A DNA stretch of 26,253 nucleotides from Planctomycetota bacterium (GCA_024278035.1 JAJRUA010000011.1:1-26253); one strand, 5' to 3'. Numbered from the stretch's first letter, positions 15,765 through 24,523 are shown. Notes: generated from the letters alone by a model not told the origin. Numbers and translations: made by a program.

Positions 15765-15779
15765 TTTCGCCGGGCTATA
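15748..15779. repeat. 16-bp tandem duplication over the ATPase stop codon
   Basis: ATTTCGCCGGGCTATG (15748-15763) is followed directly by ATTTCGCCGGGCTATA (15764-15779), one difference. The TGA stop at 15762-15764 lies at the junction, so the second copy is untranslated. Confidence 0.9.
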
Positions 15780-15789
15780 AGCGGTTATG

Positions 15790-15827
15790 AAAAAAAAGAG
15801 CCCGACCCATTCAGGCCAAGCTCTTTT
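15790..15827 (-). terminator. rho-independent terminator between convergent genes
   Basis: AAAAGAGCCCGACC (15794-15807) pairs with GGCCAAGCTCTTTT (15814-15827), allowing G-U pairs, and is followed on the minus strand by eight T. It ends the XRE gene. On the plus strand the stem ends in TTTT, so it may also stop the ATPase transcript. Confidence 0.85.
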
Positions 15828-15853
15828 GCATGATTTCTGCCTCGTGTCTGGTC

Positions 15854-16426
15854 TTACCTCAATCCATCGCGGACGAAGTTGCTTGGCACGGGTTGTTCGG
15901 CAATGCGGCCCTGTTCGTCGTGTGAACGGCGTTGGCCCACGGAGTGCCAGGGGCCCACATCTTGCAGTTCAGGCATTACCTCTAGCACTTGCCCTTCGAG
16001 CATTTGGGCCATGCGAGTGATAGACGGTGAGGGGCTCGCTTCGAGCAAAGCCTTGACGGTCTTCATTATCCGTAGCCAACGGGCACGGCTAACAACCGGG
16101 CTGGAAATAGGGGAGTCCTCATCCACGAGCAGGTCGATTAGCGGTACTTCGAGGGCCCTTTGCCAGCGGACAAGATCGGCAAGCGTGAGATGGCTCCCCT
16201 GCTTTTCTTCTTGCCGAACCTGTGACATCGGCACCCCCATCCGCCTAGCCGCACTGCGAACCGAAATGCCTTGTTGTTCGCGTACCTCTGCGAGGCGATG
16301 AAGGGGGCTTGAAGAAGAGCCGTTGTTTTTATCCGTGGCGGCTCGGGGGACGTCTATTGGCAAAATTGATGGCGTGGGGACCATGTACTCCGTACCCAGC
16401 GTCGTGAAATCGTCGGCGACACTCAT
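15854..16426 (-). CDS. XRE-family helix-turn-helix transcriptional regulator
   Basis: A 190-residue protein with an XRE-type DNA-binding domain at about residues 42-105: LHRLAEVREQQGISVRSAAR, RMGVPMSQVRQEEKQGSHLT and LADLVRWQRALEVPLIDLL, matching the usual five-helix pattern that recognises an operator. The C-terminal part (SRARWLRIMKTVKALLEASP, ITRMAQMLEGQVLEVMPEL) is helical, perhaps for dimerisation or signal input, and resembles nothing I can name. The ATG at 16424-16426 was chosen because AGGAGGT lies seven bases upstream, the best ribosome site in the window; the frame is open to 16528. A plausible promoter and an inverted repeat lie upstream, suggesting self-control. It ends in a strong terminator. 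Its targets are unknown. Confidence 0.8.
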   Translation of the reverse strand: MSVADDFTTLGTEYMVPTPSILPIDVPRAATDKNNGSSSSPLHRLAEVREQQGISVRSAARRMGVPMSQVRQEEKQGSHLTLADLVRWQRALEVPLIDLLVDEDSPISSPVVSRARWLRIMKTVKALLEASPSPSITRMAQMLEGQVLEVMPELQDVGPWHSVGQRRSHDEQGRIAEQPVPSNFVRDGLR

Positions 16427-16452
16427 CACACACCTCCTAGTTCCAGAAAGGG

Positions 16453-16477
16453 CTCGATCCGAAAAAATCGGGTCGAG
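16453..16477. promoter_or_regulatory. inverted repeat, possible operator or leader hairpin of the XRE gene
   Basis: CTCGATCCGA (16453-16462) faces TCGGGTCGAG (16468-16477) with one mismatch, around an A run. It lies 26 bases before the XRE start codon, downstream of the proposed promoter, where a self-repressing regulator could bind. Confidence 0.4.
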
Positions 16478-16534
16478 GGTAAGTAGCGGCTGAGTTGGCT
16501 CGGCGAAATCGCTTTGCCCCTCAACCACACCCGA

Positions 16535-16563
16535 ATCGTAGACGCGACCTGAAGATCGATCAA
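16535..16563 (-). promoter_or_regulatory. possible promoter of the XRE gene
   Basis: On the minus strand, TTGATC (16563-16558) and TACGAT (16540-16535) are separated by 17 bases. Each matches the consensus at four of six positions. Transcription would start near 16528, about 100 bases before the ATG. Confidence 0.35.
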
Positions 16564-16865
16564 GCGATGTAAGTTCCTTTACACAAACGCTTTAGGGTCG
16601 CCCCGCAGGCCCTGTAGCGGAACGCCGCAAATCGCTATTTCGGGCTTGGCGGGTTCTCTTGGGTATGTGCAAAAACAACACATGGGATCGCCGCAAAATA
16701 GGGCGATAAAAATTTTCCGGAAAATATTTTCCCAGAAGGCTCAGAAGGAGCGACAGTCGGCAAAAAAACCACTTTTGAGGGGAATCACCACGAGACACCT
16801 CCCTCGGCCGAACGCCCAGTTTAACAAGCGATTCAAGAGGACGCTAGCAAATGGCGCAAAATTGC

Positions 16866-18293
16866 CTATATGTCGTAGTACAGGCAAAACTCGTAGGGAT
16901 GGGGGCGAAGATTGATCGCCTCCACTTCGTTCTCACGCTTGTAGGCGATCCAGGTGCTAATGACGTCCTCCGTAAACACGTCGCCACGCAGAAGGAACTC
17001 GTGGTCCTTCTCCAAGGCATCGAGCGCTGCTTTCAAAGAGCCGGGCGTCGTTGGCACTTTGGCTAACTCTTCCGGCGCAAGGTCGTAGATGTTCTTATCC
17101 AGCGGCTCGCCCGGATCAATCTTGTTTTGGATCCCATCGATACACGCCATGGTTAGCGCTGCGAAAGCGAGGTAAGGGTTGCAGCTTGGGTCCGGACAAC
17201 GGAACTCGATCCGCTTTGCCTTGGGGCTCGGGCTGTACATCGGAATACGGCACGAAGCCGATCGGTTTCGTTGGCTGTACGCTAAATTGACCGGCGCTTC
17301 GTAGCCGGGCACCAAACGCTTGTAGCTGTTGGTCGTCGGGTTGGTAATGGCGAGCAAAGCGGGAGCATGTTTGAGGATACCGCCGATCGCGAACAGCGCT
17401 TCGTCCGAGAGACCAGCGTACTTACTACCGGCGAACAGTGGTTCGCCCCCTTTCCAAAAGGAAATATGGGTGTGCATCCCTGAACCGTTATCACCAAACA
17501 GCGGTTTGGGCATGAACGTGGCGGTCCTGCCGTGGCGGTGGGCGACGTTCTTCACGATGTACTTGTAGAGGCAAAGGTCGTCTCCCATGCTTAGGAGGTC
17601 ATTGAACTTGAGATCAATTTCTGCCTGACCTGCCGTGGCGACTTCGTGGTGCTGACACTCGACATCGAGACCGCAGTCGATCATCGTTTGCATCATTTCA
17701 TTGCGGAGGTCCATAAATTGGTCCGCCGGCGGGCAAGGAAAATACCCTTCTTTGTGCCGTATCTTATGTCCAAGGTTGGGCCCTTCATCGGTTCCCCGGT
17801 TCCATTCGGCCTCAACACTGTCGAGGCTATAAAAACCGTGGCTCGGCGTCTGATCGAAACGAACATCATCAAAGACGAAGAACTCCGCCTCGGGGCCAAT
17901 GTAAACCGTGTCGGCAATACCGGTCGATTTCAGGTAGTTCACCACCTTCCGGGCGACGTTACGCGGATCACGCGTATAATCTTCGCGGGTGATGGGGTCT
18001 TGCACGTTGCAGATCATGCAAAGCGTGGGCAGCTTGGTGAACGGATCGACAAAGGCGGTCTCTGGCTGGGGGAGGAGGAGCATGTCGCTCTCGTTGATCG
18101 CTTGCCAGCCCCGAATGCTCGATCCGTCGAACCCAAGGCCTTCCTCAAAAAGGTCCTCATCCAGCTTACCGACGGGGATCGTGAAGTGCTGCCAGATGCC
18201 TGGGAAGTCCATGAACCTGAAATCGACCGCTTTAATGTCCTTTTCACGACAAAGGGCAAGCACGTCCTGCGGAGTGTTGGGTAGCTGAGGCAT
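16866..18293 (-). CDS. glnA: glutamine synthetase type I (beta subtype)
   Basis: A 475-residue cytoplasmic enzyme that makes glutamine from glutamate, ammonia and ATP as a dodecamer. Family motifs are complete: [34 protein letters not shown], the ATP site [12 protein letters not shown], the loop [28 protein letters not shown] and [19 protein letters not shown]. Tyr403 in [11 protein letters not shown] corresponds to the adenylylated Tyr397 of the E. coli enzyme, which marks the beta subtype and suggests control by an adenylyltransferase encoded elsewhere. Length is normal for the family. The ATG at 18291-18293 is the natural start ([15 protein letters not shown]), but no clear ribosome site is visible. 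It is divergent from a type III synthetase across 352 bp. Confidence 0.97.
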   Translation of the reverse strand: MPQLPNTPQDVLALCREKDIKAVDFRFMDFPGIWQHFTIPVGKLDEDLFEEGLGFDGSSIRGWQAINESDMLLLPQPETAFVDPFTKLPTLCMICNVQDPITREDYTRDPRNVARKVVNYLKSTGIADTVYIGPEAEFFVFDDVRFDQTPSHGFYSLDSVEAEWNRGTDEGPNLGHKIRHKEGYFPCPPADQFMDLRNEMMQTMIDCGLDVECQHHEVATAGQAEIDLKFNDLLSMGDDLCLYKYIVKNVAHRHGRTATFMPKPLFGDNGSGMHTHISFWKGGEPLFAGSKYAGLSDEALFAIGGILKHAPALLAITNPTTNSYKRLVPGYEAPVNLAYSQRNRSASCRIPMYSPSPKAKRIEFRCPDPSCNPYLAFAALTMACIDGIQNKIDPGEPLDKNIYDLAPEELAKVPTTPGSLKAALDALEKDHEFLLRGDVFTEDVISTWIAYKRENEVEAINLRPHPYEFCLYYDI

Positions 18294-18645
18294 CGGTGGG
18301 GGGCCTTAAAGAGCAACGGAAAACCAATTTCGGACCATAGCTATTGGAGGCCAGATAGGGTAGGGTCAGAGCTTTCAAGAGGAGCCTTGGCGGACTCCTT
18401 ATCGGCCTCGGTTTTGCGTTTTTGTGGGGTAGTTGGCGACCGGAAAGACAAATGCCCCAATCCAATTTTTGGCCATGGCGAATCCATGGTCCATCCTAAT
18501 TTCCCCCGGCAATCACCCTGCCGGAGCCCTTTCCCTTACACCGTCTGCTCGTCCCCTCGGCTTATCCCTTGTATTTGGGGTGAATCCGTGCCGGTTCGGC
18601 GGACCTAGCGTAGGACGCCCCTCTCCCCGGGGCTAAAAGAATCCC
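18294..18645. other. 352-bp spacer between divergent glnA and glnN
   Basis: This should hold promoters and nitrogen control sites for both synthetases. I found no sigma-54 site (TGGC-N-TTGC) or clear -35/-10 pair, and no recognisable glutamine riboswitch. Two CCATGG sites lie 11 bases apart near 18475, and CCCCGGGGCTAA near 18622-18636 resembles one arm of the repeat at 14055. Confidence 0.45.
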
Positions 18646-20877
18646 GTGAGTACGGAAATTTTAAGTAACGGCAAGTCATCCAAAGCCCCCTCCAACAGCG
18701 GCGTATCAGCCACCGCGGGTTCGACTCGCCAGTCGGCCATCGCGGCGACCCTGAGCTACCGGCCTGCGCCCTCGGCGTTCGATTTTATCGAAACGACCCC
18801 CGAAGATGTTTTCGGCAAAAATGTCTTTGGCAAGTCGCTGATGAAAAAGCGACTGCCTAAGGGAATCTACAAGTCGCTGATGCAGACGATCGATGCGGGT
18901 GAAAAACTCGATCCTACCGTGGCCGATGTGGTTGCTTCAGCGATGAAGGATTGGGCCGTCGCTAAAGGGGCGACTCACTACACCCACATTTTCTACCCGC
19001 TCACGGGCGGTACGGCTGAGAAGCACGACAGCTTCATGACCCCCACGGACGACGGCGGCTCGATTGCCCAGTTCAGTGGCAAGGAGTTGATCCAAGGCGA
19101 GCCGGACGGTTCGAGCTTCCCCACCGGCGGTATCCGCCAGACACACGAAGCGCGCGGCTACACCATTTGGGACGCAACGAGCCCTGCCTACATCCTTGAG
19201 AACGCGAATGGCACGACGCTTTGCATTCCCACGGCGTTTGTCTCGTGGACCGGCGAGGCGCTCGACAAGAAGACGCCCGTCCTACGCAGTATGCAGGCCC
19301 TCGACGAACAGGCCCATCGCATCACCAAGTTGTTTGGTCACGATGACAACGCGTTTGTCGCCTCGACTGCCGGGCCAGAGCAAGAGTACTTTCTCATCGA
19401 CAAGAGCTTTTATTACGCTCGGCCTGACCTCATCAACGCGGGCCGGACACTCTTTGGAGCGGCTCCCCCCAAAGGGCAGGAGTTCGACGATCACTACTTC
19501 GGTGCGATTCACGAGCGCGTGCTTTCCTACATGATGGAAGTGGAGCGCGAGCTTTACAAGCTCGGCGTGCCGATCAAGACCCGGCACAACGAAGTCGCTC
19601 CCGGCCAGTACGAGATCGCTCCGATCTTTGAAACGGCCAACATCGCGACCGACCACCAGCAACTCATCATGCAGGTGCTAAGAGGTGTCGCCAAGAAGTA
19701 CGACCTTGAGTGCCTCATGCATGAGAAGCCGTTCGCTGGCATCAACGGCAGCGGCAAGCATGTTAACTGGTCGCTTGGCAGCAGCGAGTTGGGCAACCTC
19801 CTCGACCCGGGCGATACACCGCACGACAACGCACAGTTCCTTGTCTTCTGCGCCGCCGTTATTCGTGCCGTCCATAAGCACCAAGGCCTTTTGCGAGCGG
19901 TTGTCGCCTCGGCAGGCAACGATCACCGACTGGGTGCCAACGAAGCGCCGCCGGCCATCATTTCCATCTTCCTCGGCGACCAACTGACCGATGTCTTTGA
20001 GCAAATCAAAGGGGGCGGAGCCAGCACGTCGCTTCCCACAGGACACCTCACAGTAGGAGTCGATACCCTGCCGCCATTGGCTCGTGACGCTGGTGACCGC
20101 AACCGAACGAGCCCGTTTGCCTTCACCGGCAACCGTTTCGAGTTCCGTGCCGTTGGCTCCAACTCCTCGATTGCCGGCCCGCTCGTAGCGATGAATACGA
20201 TCGTCTCGGAGTCGCTCGATTACTGTGCCACTCAACTAGAGAAGGCAATCGGCGGGGATTCGTCCAAGTTGCACAGTGCGGTCCAGTCGCTGCTGACTGA
20301 AATTATCAACGAGCATGGCGACATCATTTTCAATGGTAACGGCTATTCTGACGAATGGCATGTTGAAGCGGCAAAGCGGGGCTTGCTGTGCAACAAGACG
20401 ACGCCCGACGCTTTGCCAGCGCTTTTGGCTCCTGAAGTCAAATCAATGTTCGACAAGTACAATGTGCTTAGCGAACGTGAAGTAGAGAGCCGTTACGAAA
20501 CGTACTGCGAGCAGTACTGTATGACGGTGCGTGTCGAAGCGAATCTGACGAAGAAAATTGCCCGAACGATGATCTTCCCCGCAACAGTTCGTTACCAAAA
20601 CGAACTGGCTGCCACGTGTGCCAACCTCAAGGCCCTTGGCTACGAGTTCGATATGAAGACGCTCGACCGCGTGACAGAGCTGGTCAAGAACCTGCAGGAC
20701 AGCGTGGTCGAACTCGCTGCGGCCTCTGCTGGAGGTTGTGAGGATATCAAAGAATGCGTCAACGACGTGATTCCCGCAATGGAAAAAGTTCGCTCCTTTG
20801 CGGATGAGCTCGAAGGCATCGTCGCCGACGATCTTTGGCCACTGCCGACGTATCAGGAGATGTTGTTCATTCGATAG
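18646..20877 (+). CDS. glnN: glutamine synthetase type III
   Basis: A 743-residue enzyme of the long type III class, which also makes glutamine from glutamate and ammonia but differs in length and oligomer form. Class motifs are clear: [17 protein letters not shown] near the start, [45 protein letters not shown], the ATP-site loop [30 protein letters not shown] and [11 protein letters not shown]; the final 120 residues are the long helical end of this class. The first 35 residues are Ser/Ala-rich and probably disordered. The start is GTG at 18646; no ATG fits before the homology, and no strong ribosome site precedes it. There is no adenylylation motif, so control should differ from glnA. A Ser/Thr kinase follows 89 bases later on the same strand. 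Confidence 0.97.
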   Translation: MSTEILSNGKSSKAPSNSGVSATAGSTRQSAIAATLSYRPAPSAFDFIETTPEDVFGKNVFGKSLMKKRLPKGIYKSLMQTIDAGEKLDPTVADVVASAMKDWAVAKGATHYTHIFYPLTGGTAEKHDSFMTPTDDGGSIAQFSGKELIQGEPDGSSFPTGGIRQTHEARGYTIWDATSPAYILENANGTTLCIPTAFVSWTGEALDKKTPVLRSMQALDEQAHRITKLFGHDDNAFVASTAGPEQEYFLIDKSFYYARPDLINAGRTLFGAAPPKGQEFDDHYFGAIHERVLSYMMEVERELYKLGVPIKTRHNEVAPGQYEIAPIFETANIATDHQQLIMQVLRGVAKKYDLECLMHEKPFAGINGSGKHVNWSLGSSELGNLLDPGDTPHDNAQFLVFCAAVIRAVHKHQGLLRAVVASAGNDHRLGANEAPPAIISIFLGDQLTDVFEQIKGGGASTSLPTGHLTVGVDTLPPLARDAGDRNRTSPFAFTGNRFEFRAVGSNSSIAGPLVAMNTIVSESLDYCATQLEKAIGGDSSKLHSAVQSLLTEIINEHGDIIFNGNGYSDEWHVEAAKRGLLCNKTTPDALPALLAPEVKSMFDKYNVLSEREVESRYETYCEQYCMTVRVEANLTKKIARTMIFPATVRYQNELAATCANLKALGYEFDMKTLDRVTELVKNLQDSVVELAAASAGGCEDIKECVNDVIPAMEKVRSFADELEGIVADDLWPLPTYQEMLFIR

Positions 20878-20892
20878 AAAAAGAGTAAGCCT

Positions 20893-20918
20893 TCAGCAAT
20901 CAGCGGTCAGCAATCAGC
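20893..20918. repeat. 14-bp period tandem duplication
   Basis: TCAGCAATCAGC occurs at 20893-20904 and again at 20907-20918. The second copy interrupts the left arm of the hairpin at 20902-20956. Confidence 0.8.
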
Positions 20919-20956
20919 TTTAGAGGCTGGGGACTGGCCGCTGAAAGCTGACCGCT
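20902..20956. repeat. AGCGGTCAGC/GCTGACCGCT hairpin after glnN
   Basis: AGCGGTCAGC (20902-20911) and then AGCTTT pair with AAAGCTGACCGCT (20944-20956). The left arm carries a seven-base insertion from the tandem duplication. It sits between glnN and the kinase and may weaken read-through. A related element lies at 5410-5457. Confidence 0.75.
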
Positions 20957-20966
20957 AAAGGGTCGC

Positions 20967-21974
20967 ATGTCTCGCAAACTTCAATTCCTACCGACCAAGG
21001 CGACGTTCAAGCTCGGTGAGAAACTTGGAGCGGGGACCGTGGGCATCGTCTATCGCGCGACCAGCCCTGATCTGGACCACCCCGTGGCTCTCAAGCTGCT
21101 TAGCCCAGCGGTCATGGGCGAACAGGGAATCGTCGATCGCTTTGAGCGAGAGATTGTCGTCATGGAGCGGCTCAACCATCCGCATATCGTAAAAAATTAC
21201 GGGGGGGGGCAGTTGGATGGCCAGCTCTTTTATGCCATGCAACTCTTGGAGCATGGCTCGCTGAAGGAGCGTTTGCGGCAGGGGCCTTTGCCATGGGCGC
21301 AGGTTGCCGCTTACAGCGTTCAAATCGCTTCAGCCCTCCAGCATGCCCATAACCATGGCATCGTCCACCGTGATCTCAAGCCGAGCAATCTCTTTTTTGA
21401 TGATAAAGGAGATTTGGTGCTGGGCGACTTTGGTATTGCCCATGATATGCAAGCGGTGGCTGATATCACACAACACGGAATGACGGTAGGTACGTTTGGC
21501 TACATGTCGCCCGAGCAAATCACCGCCGACAGCCGTATTGCGGGCCAAGCAGATCTTTATTCACTCGGTTGTGTGATGTTTGAGATGATTGCGGGGAAGC
21601 CCCCCTACCAAGGCGCCAATTTCGCCCAAGTCTGGGACCAGCACCTACACAAGCCACCGCCAAGCGTCCGTGCGGCACAAGCCGAGGCACGCCTTCCCGT
21701 TGATTGCCCTGTGTGGCTCGACGAACTGATCCAGCAACTCATGGCAAAAAAACCAGAAGACCGCCCCTTCAACGCCCGTGCGGCAGAAGGCGTTTTACTG
21801 CAGCACCTCGTCGAAGAGTTTGGCGAAGAAGAAGCGAAGAAGCTGACCCAACTAAGTAGAATCGCAAGCTCTCCTGAAGGAAAGGAACCGATGCCGAGAA
21901 CTTGGGTTCTTTGGGTCGCTCTGGCGGTGGCTGCTACAGCAATCGCTTGGTTCTCAGCGAACCCCAAAAATTAG
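20967..21974 (+). CDS. Ser/Thr protein kinase, tail-anchored
   Basis: A 335-residue Hanks-type kinase with a complete catalytic set: Gly-rich loop LGAGTVGIVY (20-29), Lys43 in VALKLL, HRDLKPSN with Asp136, DFG with Asp154, and the activation segment ending GTFGYMSPEQ, then ADLYSLGCVMFEMIAG. It should be active. The kinase domain is followed by a short charged helix (EEFGEEEAKKL) and one membrane helix at the very end (WVLWVALAVAATAIAWFSA, about 312-330), with only four residues after it. There is no extracellular sensor, so the signal must come from inside or from the membrane. The ATG at 20967 has no obvious ribosome site beyond AAAGGG. Nine G in a row (21201-21209) encode GGG near residue 80. 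A link to glnN is suggested by position only. Confidence 0.93.
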   Translation: MSRKLQFLPTKATFKLGEKLGAGTVGIVYRATSPDLDHPVALKLLSPAVMGEQGIVDRFEREIVVMERLNHPHIVKNYGGGQLDGQLFYAMQLLEHGSLKERLRQGPLPWAQVAAYSVQIASALQHAHNHGIVHRDLKPSNLFFDDKGDLVLGDFGIAHDMQAVADITQHGMTVGTFGYMSPEQITADSRIAGQADLYSLGCVMFEMIAGKPPYQGANFAQVWDQHLHKPPPSVRAAQAEARLPVDCPVWLDELIQQLMAKKPEDRPFNARAAEGVLLQHLVEEFGEEEAKKLTQLSRIASSPEGKEPMPRTWVLWVALAVAATAIAWFSANPKN

Positions 21975-22326
21975 CCCTTCTTTTGACCGATGCATGAGAA
22001 AAGCGACAAGCCGACCAACGGAAGGCCGGGTTCAGCAGGTGGATTCGAGCGCCGAGGGTAAAGTTGCTGGTGCATCCATCAATAATCGCAAGAGAGCCGT
22101 GTCGTCTCGGCCACGACGAGCTGCCAAAAGAATCAACGTAACCGTTCACGACAAAGGCGCCTGCTTAGAAGGGCCCTGTAGAACCGCTAATTCAATTTCA
22201 GTCGTTCCAAAAACGCTGTTCTTCACATAATTTCCGACGGTGCCTGTTGGCTCATCGTTCATGGCGGTCGGCTATCAGCCGTCAGTAGGACCTGCTATCG
22301 AAGGCTGAAAGCCCCTACTGCATTCT
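21975..22326. other. 352-bp spacer after the kinase
   Basis: The first 230 bases hold a plus-strand frame of 78 codons (21994-22230), Arg/Ser-rich and without ribosome site or family pattern, which I do not accept as a gene. The right part is a structured repeat element. Confidence 0.4.
22263..22320. repeat. structured repeat with CAGTAGG/CCTACTG arms
   Basis: CAGTAGG (22283-22289) pairs with CCTACTG (22314-22320), with GGCT-GAA-AGCC as an inner hairpin; GCGGTCGGC..GCCGTCAG precedes it, like the GCGGTC family at 5410 and 20902. It lies six bases after the stop of the minus-strand lipoprotein gene and could end that transcript. Confidence 0.6.
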
Positions 22327-23694
22327 TCACATGACCGGTAAGAAAACATCTTCCGCTTGGGGATCGCCAATGTGGCCGATGACCTGTACGCTGCTTCGTT
22401 CGATCTCGTAATGGTTTCCGGTTACGGGGTTGGTTCGGTAGGGAGGCATGGTCAAATTGGCAGCCGAAGCGAGAGTGAGGCACCAAGCTTCGCATCGGCC
22501 GCGGTCGCGAGAGGTGATCCGTAACGAGTCGGCAACATCGGCTAGTAACAGTCGATGAGCAAGCAGGGCGGGTGGCGCGCCGGCAAGAGCGGTGGCTTCG
22601 TCGATCTGTTTCAGCCGTTCATAAAAGGCCGGCTCCGCTTGCCGATTTTCAAACGAACGCTTGATCGACTCATCACCGATTAGCAAAGCGATGGCATGGA
22701 GGTAGTTCGCTTCGTCTTGGTCGATGTCGGCTGCCGAGGCGTTTTCAATCGCGGCCAGTCGTCCTTGCTTTTCTAAGAGCCCGCGTTCTTTGCCGGTGAG
22801 CACTCGGTCTAAAAGACCAATGCGAATTACCTCATAGGTATGGAGCCCGATGGCCCGATCCCCTTGAAGCATTCGCGAATCAGCAGGCCAATTGGCAAGC
22901 GTATCGCGGAGCCGACCGTAGAGCGCCTCCGCTTCGGCTCGTCCAAAAACACCGGCGAAAAACAGAACCTCAGCCGTCGTCAGCGTTTCAGCTCGGAGCG
23001 TTGCACTGAGGACGCGTGACTCGACTCGCCGCACTCGCCCCAGCCAGTCGGCCCAGCGCAAGGCACGGTCCATCGCCTGCCAAGCCGTGGCCGAATCGCG
23101 TTCATGACCCGCATGAACCGCTTCAAGCAGTGCGATACGAACCGCGAAGCTAACTTCATTGACAAACGTCAACTTGGCGAAGTAGCCCCAACGGTGCCCA
23201 GCAGAAAACAGGCAACGGGGCTGGTCCGCCGCTTCGGCAAGTTGCCCTACAAGCGGGTTGTTTTCCTCCAAAAACCGATCGATGGCGATGGCCGCTTCGG
23301 CAGCACGGTTCTCTTCGGCCCGACTGAACGGTTCCAACCTAAGCATCATTAGCTCAAGGACTTTCGGATTCAGACGCCATCGAACCGAGTCGCTCAAAGC
23401 GCTCGAGAGGGCAACCGCTGCATTCTCATCGGTAAACCCAATGGCACCGATCGACGGAGCAGCAAGCTGCATCGGTGTCCCGCCCGACTTACGGATTACC
23501 GTGAGCTGTTCGCGGAGCTCGTCGTTGCCGGAAGCCGAGGCACCCAATAGCTCGGCACAACGGGTGATCTTGTCCTCGATCGTCGGCTCGCGGCTACAGC
23601 CGGGAACCGATAGCGCAAGAAGAAGGACAAGCGTAAAAATCGCAAGAAGAAGGACAAAACCTAATTTTACAGAAAAGCCGCTGACACCGTTCAT
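22327..23694 (-). CDS. probable lipoprotein of unknown function
   Basis: A 455-residue protein with a long signal peptide: hydrophobic core FVLLLAIFTLVLLLALSVPG followed by Cys33, a relaxed lipobox (VPGC), so probably anchored in a membrane outside the cytoplasm. The rest is almost all helix, rich in Ala, Leu, Glu and Arg (AAEAAIAIDRFLEENNPLVG, RALRWADWLGRVRRVESRVL, ADVADSLRITSRDRGRCEAW), with a small beta-like end (NPVTGNHYEIERSSVQVIG). I recognise no domain. ATG 23692-23694 has AGGAGG six bases upstream, so the start is secure. Part of the signal peptide is a 27-bp duplication. The ClpP-like gene lies upstream on the same strand, 142 bases away. Confidence 0.8.
   Translation of the reverse strand: MNGVSGFSVKLGFVLLLAIFTLVLLLALSVPGCSREPTIEDKITRCAELLGASASGNDELREQLTVIRKSGGTPMQLAAPSIGAIGFTDENAAVALSSALSDSVRWRLNPKVLELMMLRLEPFSRAEENRAAEAAIAIDRFLEENNPLVGQLAEAADQPRCLFSAGHRWGYFAKLTFVNEVSFAVRIALLEAVHAGHERDSATAWQAMDRALRWADWLGRVRRVESRVLSATLRAETLTTAEVLFFAGVFGRAEAEALYGRLRDTLANWPADSRMLQGDRAIGLHTYEVIRIGLLDRVLTGKERGLLEKQGRLAAIENASAADIDQDEANYLHAIALLIGDESIKRSFENRQAEPAFYERLKQIDEATALAGAPPALLAHRLLLADVADSLRITSRDRGRCEAWCLTLASAANLTMPPYRTNPVTGNHYEIERSSVQVIGHIGDPQAEDVFLPVM
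23614..23657 (-). repeat. duplication inside the lipoprotein signal peptide (27-bp period)
   Basis: CGCAAGAAGAAGGACAA occurs at 23614-23630 and again at 23641-23657. On the coding strand it gives FVLLLAI, then VLLLALS, so the hydrophobic core seems to have doubled. Confidence 0.8.
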
Positions 23695-23836
23695 GGCGAG
23701 CCTCCTGCTCGGGCCTCTTTCGGTTACAAAAAGCGGCTACACTTGCCGCCATCTTACTGCACGTCCCCAAATTTCCGGGTACTCCAATCTTTCTCGACCG
23801 CTGGAGACTTGCTTGTATGGGTTTGGAAACGTGCCG

Positions 23837-24523
23837 TTAGTTCTTTCGTTTTGCTGCGGGGCGGTGGGACTTTTGCCGGGCGCCGGTTAGGGTTTCCAGG
23901 GAAGCTTGAGCCGAGAGAATCGTAGGTGCTTCTTCTTGAACCGGCTGGGGGCAAAGTTGCTCCAGATCATCGAACTCTACCAACTCAGCAATGCCCGCCT
24001 CGGCGACTTCGCGCCCCGAGACGTAGCGGCCCGGGTTGATCCACTCGTCCATCAGTGCCGCATCGACGCCAAACATGCGCGCTAGCAGGTGGTCCATGTC
24101 GCGTTCAAGATCACCAAAGTGGCGTGCCCACTCCGCCGCCTCGGCCAAGCCGACGTTCTCTTCACTCTGCCACCGCATCGGGTGGAAAAGGAGCACGCTA
24201 TAAGGAGTAACAATCCGGCGCTTACAAGCTGCGAAGGGCCAAAGCGTAGCTGACGAGCACTCGCCCGTAACGATGCCCGTGGCACGCAGCCGGCGCAGCT
24301 TGATGAGCGACATGAGCGACATCGCACAATAGGGGCTCCCACCGGGCGAGTCGAAGTAGATCGTACACGTATCGCCGGGAGGAATCCCTAGCAACCGGTC
24401 CGTGAGCTCGCTCTCACTGTCGGTCAGGTCGCCGACCATCGCGATCTCAAGCGGCGCCTCTTCCTCATGCTCGGGTTGGCCCGGAGACGCATCGTGGAGA
24501 GTCTTATCTTGCGGTGTCATCAT
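23837..24523 (-). CDS. ClpP/crotonase-fold serine protease homologue with altered triad
   Basis: A 228-residue protein of the ClpP-like family. The core (about residues 28-185) has IAMVGDLTDSESELTDRLLG, IYFDSPGGSPYCAMSLMSLI (the SPGG oxyanion loop), TGECSSATLWPFAAC with Ser91 at the catalytic serine position, and VLLFHPM with His114 at the catalytic histidine position. In the last family block (GRYVSGREVAEAGIAELVE) Gly166 falls where ClpP has the catalytic Asp, so the triad may be incomplete or use Asn163. There is no signal peptide. The N-terminal 25 residues are acidic, and the C-terminal 40 are an added tail ending SHRPAAKRKN. ATG 24521-24523 or the next codon (also ATG) starts it; no strong ribosome site. 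It may be a regulatory or inactive partner rather than a full ClpP. Confidence 0.82.
   Translation of the reverse strand: MMTPQDKTLHDASPGQPEHEEEAPLEIAMVGDLTDSESELTDRLLGIPPGDTCTIYFDSPGGSPYCAMSLMSLIKLRRLRATGIVTGECSSATLWPFAACKRRIVTPYSVLLFHPMRWQSEENVGLAEAAEWARHFGDLERDMDHLLARMFGVDAALMDEWINPGRYVSGREVAEAGIAELVEFDDLEQLCPQPVQEEAPTILSAQASLETLTGARQKSHRPAAKRKN

Larger units (their letters stand above)
16427..16865. other. 439-bp spacer between XRE and glnA
   Basis: The left part holds the XRE promoter and operator candidates. The right part is AT-rich and contains the 14-bp palindrome ATTTTCCGGAAAAT (16712-16725), followed on the minus strand by TTTT, which could be a weak glnA terminator. No credible gene is seen. 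Confidence 0.5.

Noticed and set aside
16712..16725. Palindrome ATTTTCCGGAAAAT as a glnA terminator
   Set aside because: The stem is short and AT-rich and lies 140 bp after the stop; it is noted in the spacer entry but is too weak to call.
17646..18284. Plus-strand frame of 212 codons inside glnA
   Set aside because: It is antisense to a fully conserved glutamine synthetase.
18294..18645. Possible glutamine riboswitch or sigma-54 promoter between glnA and glnN
   Set aside because: No glnA-RNA core or TGGC-N-TTGC spacing could be found on either strand.
21994..22230. Plus-strand frame of 78 codons after the kinase
   Set aside because: Basic, Ser/Arg-rich composition, no ribosome site and no recognisable motif; more likely spacer.
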